From: Mixophyes australis
Taxonomy: Eukaryota > Chordata > Amphibia > Anura > Limnodynastidae
Direction of reading: 5' to 3'
Length of the DNA stretch: 64,000 nucleotides
Assembly (NCBI GenBank): GCA_036250195.1
Contig: JAVHZZ010000003.1
Span: 296,699,565-296,763,564 of the forward strand
Numbering within the stretch: the first letter of the stretch is position 1; each line of letters opens with the position of its first letter. The position numbers and the translations under genes are program-made. Below, piece after piece: positions 63,006-64,000 of the stretch. A model generated the notes under the pieces. It saw nothing but the letters and a program-made list of their open reading frames with translations. It had not been told where the DNA came from and did not search any database.

Positions 63006-64000
63006 CAGTTTAGAGGTACAGCAGACCTCACAGCAGAGTATATCTATAGTGCATGTACCACAGCACAATATATATACATATTATCATCCCTGCTCTTTAC
63101 CTTGTTGGGAGAAATCATGTTGTTGTGTTCTATGGTATAATCTTTGCCTAATTACAACAGGATATTTAAACTGAGGATCAAGCACACTGTTTATTCTGCA
63201 TGTTTAAAAACAAATATGTCTGCATTCTAGATGGTTTGTCTGTTTACAATAAGGCACTTTATTATTATTTTTTATTTATTGAATATGTTTATATATTTAT
63301 TGAAAGTTATGGATAACTATGGCTATGTAACCAAAGGTAAGAAACGCTGTAAATTTAAAACAACAACTGTTTATATATATCAAAGATAACATAATTGTTA
63401 TTTTGCACAATATTTATATTTATTACAGTATTTATCACTAGAAAGTAATGTATTTAATTTACAACACATTGCCATTACTGCTGGGTATTTCAAGAAAAGA
63501 AAATCTGCTTCATGGAACTAATAATTAAATCACAGAATATTATGCATTCTTAATTAACTGGGGATTCTGCACTAAGCCAACAATTTAATGAATGTATTGG
63601 AAAGTTAATAACAAGCTACAATTCAACTCTTCCAATTTGCCTACTAGCATTTCATAGGTTCAGGGTTGATTTTCATTGTTAATTACTAAAATAATTTCAC
63701 CTTCAGTGATAGATGTGAAAAGAACAATTTTGAGACACAATGTTTCGCCCTATTGTTTTATTAATATGTGACACAATAAAGTAGAAGGTGCAGTCTGTCA
63801 TTTACAAAACAAAGTGTCACCATTCATGAGTCACAAATTTGATACGGCACATGAGTCATCTCTAATTTCATCTCTAAGGCACAAGGATTCAAAATACATA
63901 TTTGCATTTGCAAAATCCAAAGCAAAGTATATCATCTCACTTTGTAAAACATGGAATTAATATCCTGCAAGTAACATTAACAACATTTGACTCAATGACA

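Larger units (their letters stand above)
58308..64000. other. ADGB intron, 5' side
   Basis: Upstream of the first exon found. Apart from Penelope-like copies D and E and the 62597-63005 element, I see no supported exon. Earlier ADGB exons are expected beyond 64000. Confidence 0.5.

Noticed and set aside
63670..63760. Minus-strand segment GETLCLKIVLFTSITE with AG and GT borders
   Set aside because: No resemblance to androglobin, and the upstream CAATAG is a weak acceptor. Probably chance or repeat sequence.

Overview
The window is vertebrate nuclear DNA, most likely from an amphibian and probably a frog. It is AT-rich, has long introns and small exons with GT-AG borders, and is crowded with transposons. 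The repeat mix (Penelope-like elements with GIY-YIG endonucleases, L2 and CR1-like LINEs, palindromic MITEs with 3-bp target duplications, hAT and mariner) fits an anuran, but the species cannot be named from sequence alone. There is no bacterial or viral gene organisation, no CRISPR array and no rRNA or true tRNA gene.

One real gene was found: the middle part of ADGB (androglobin) on the minus strand. Fourteen coding exons were placed between 58307 and 2334, each with an acceptor, a donor and matching reading phase. In transcript order they are 58307-58259, 56460-56295, [one exon not found], 33100-32992, 32750-32615, 28416-28302, 24239-24072, 22475-22340, 19638-19507, 13042-12949, 10592-10461, 9961-9808, 6967-6780, 5643-5459 and 2497-2334. 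They encode about 640 residues: the end of the linker after the calpain-like part, a first beta-sandwich-like segment, the permuted globin interrupted by an IQ motif, a second beta-rich segment and the start of the low-complexity tail. The 5' exons lie beyond 64000 and the 3' exons beyond position 1.

Everything else is intron. 2.5-5.4 kb holds a 27-bp minisatellite inside a terminal-inverted-repeat transposon. 5.7-8 kb holds LINE tails and a 333-bp foldback element. 15-21.4 kb holds tandem repeats and two copies of one long repeat. 25.3-26.1 kb holds a decayed recombinase-like element. 28.7-32.6 kb holds a palindromic MITE, an L2 LINE and a hAT element. The 23-kb intron at 33.1-56.3 kb holds a fold-back element, a possible LTR, a CR1-like LINE with a nested MITE, a mariner, three Penelope-like elements and a dispersed repeat cluster. 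57-63 kb holds a second copy of the palindromic MITE, a SINE, two more Penelope-like fragments in opposite orientation and an element with 65-bp inverted repeats.

No new multi-gene system is visible. The most unusual signals are a hammerhead-ribozyme-like fold downstream of the best-preserved Penelope-like element, with paired changes in its core, and a readable history of nested insertions.
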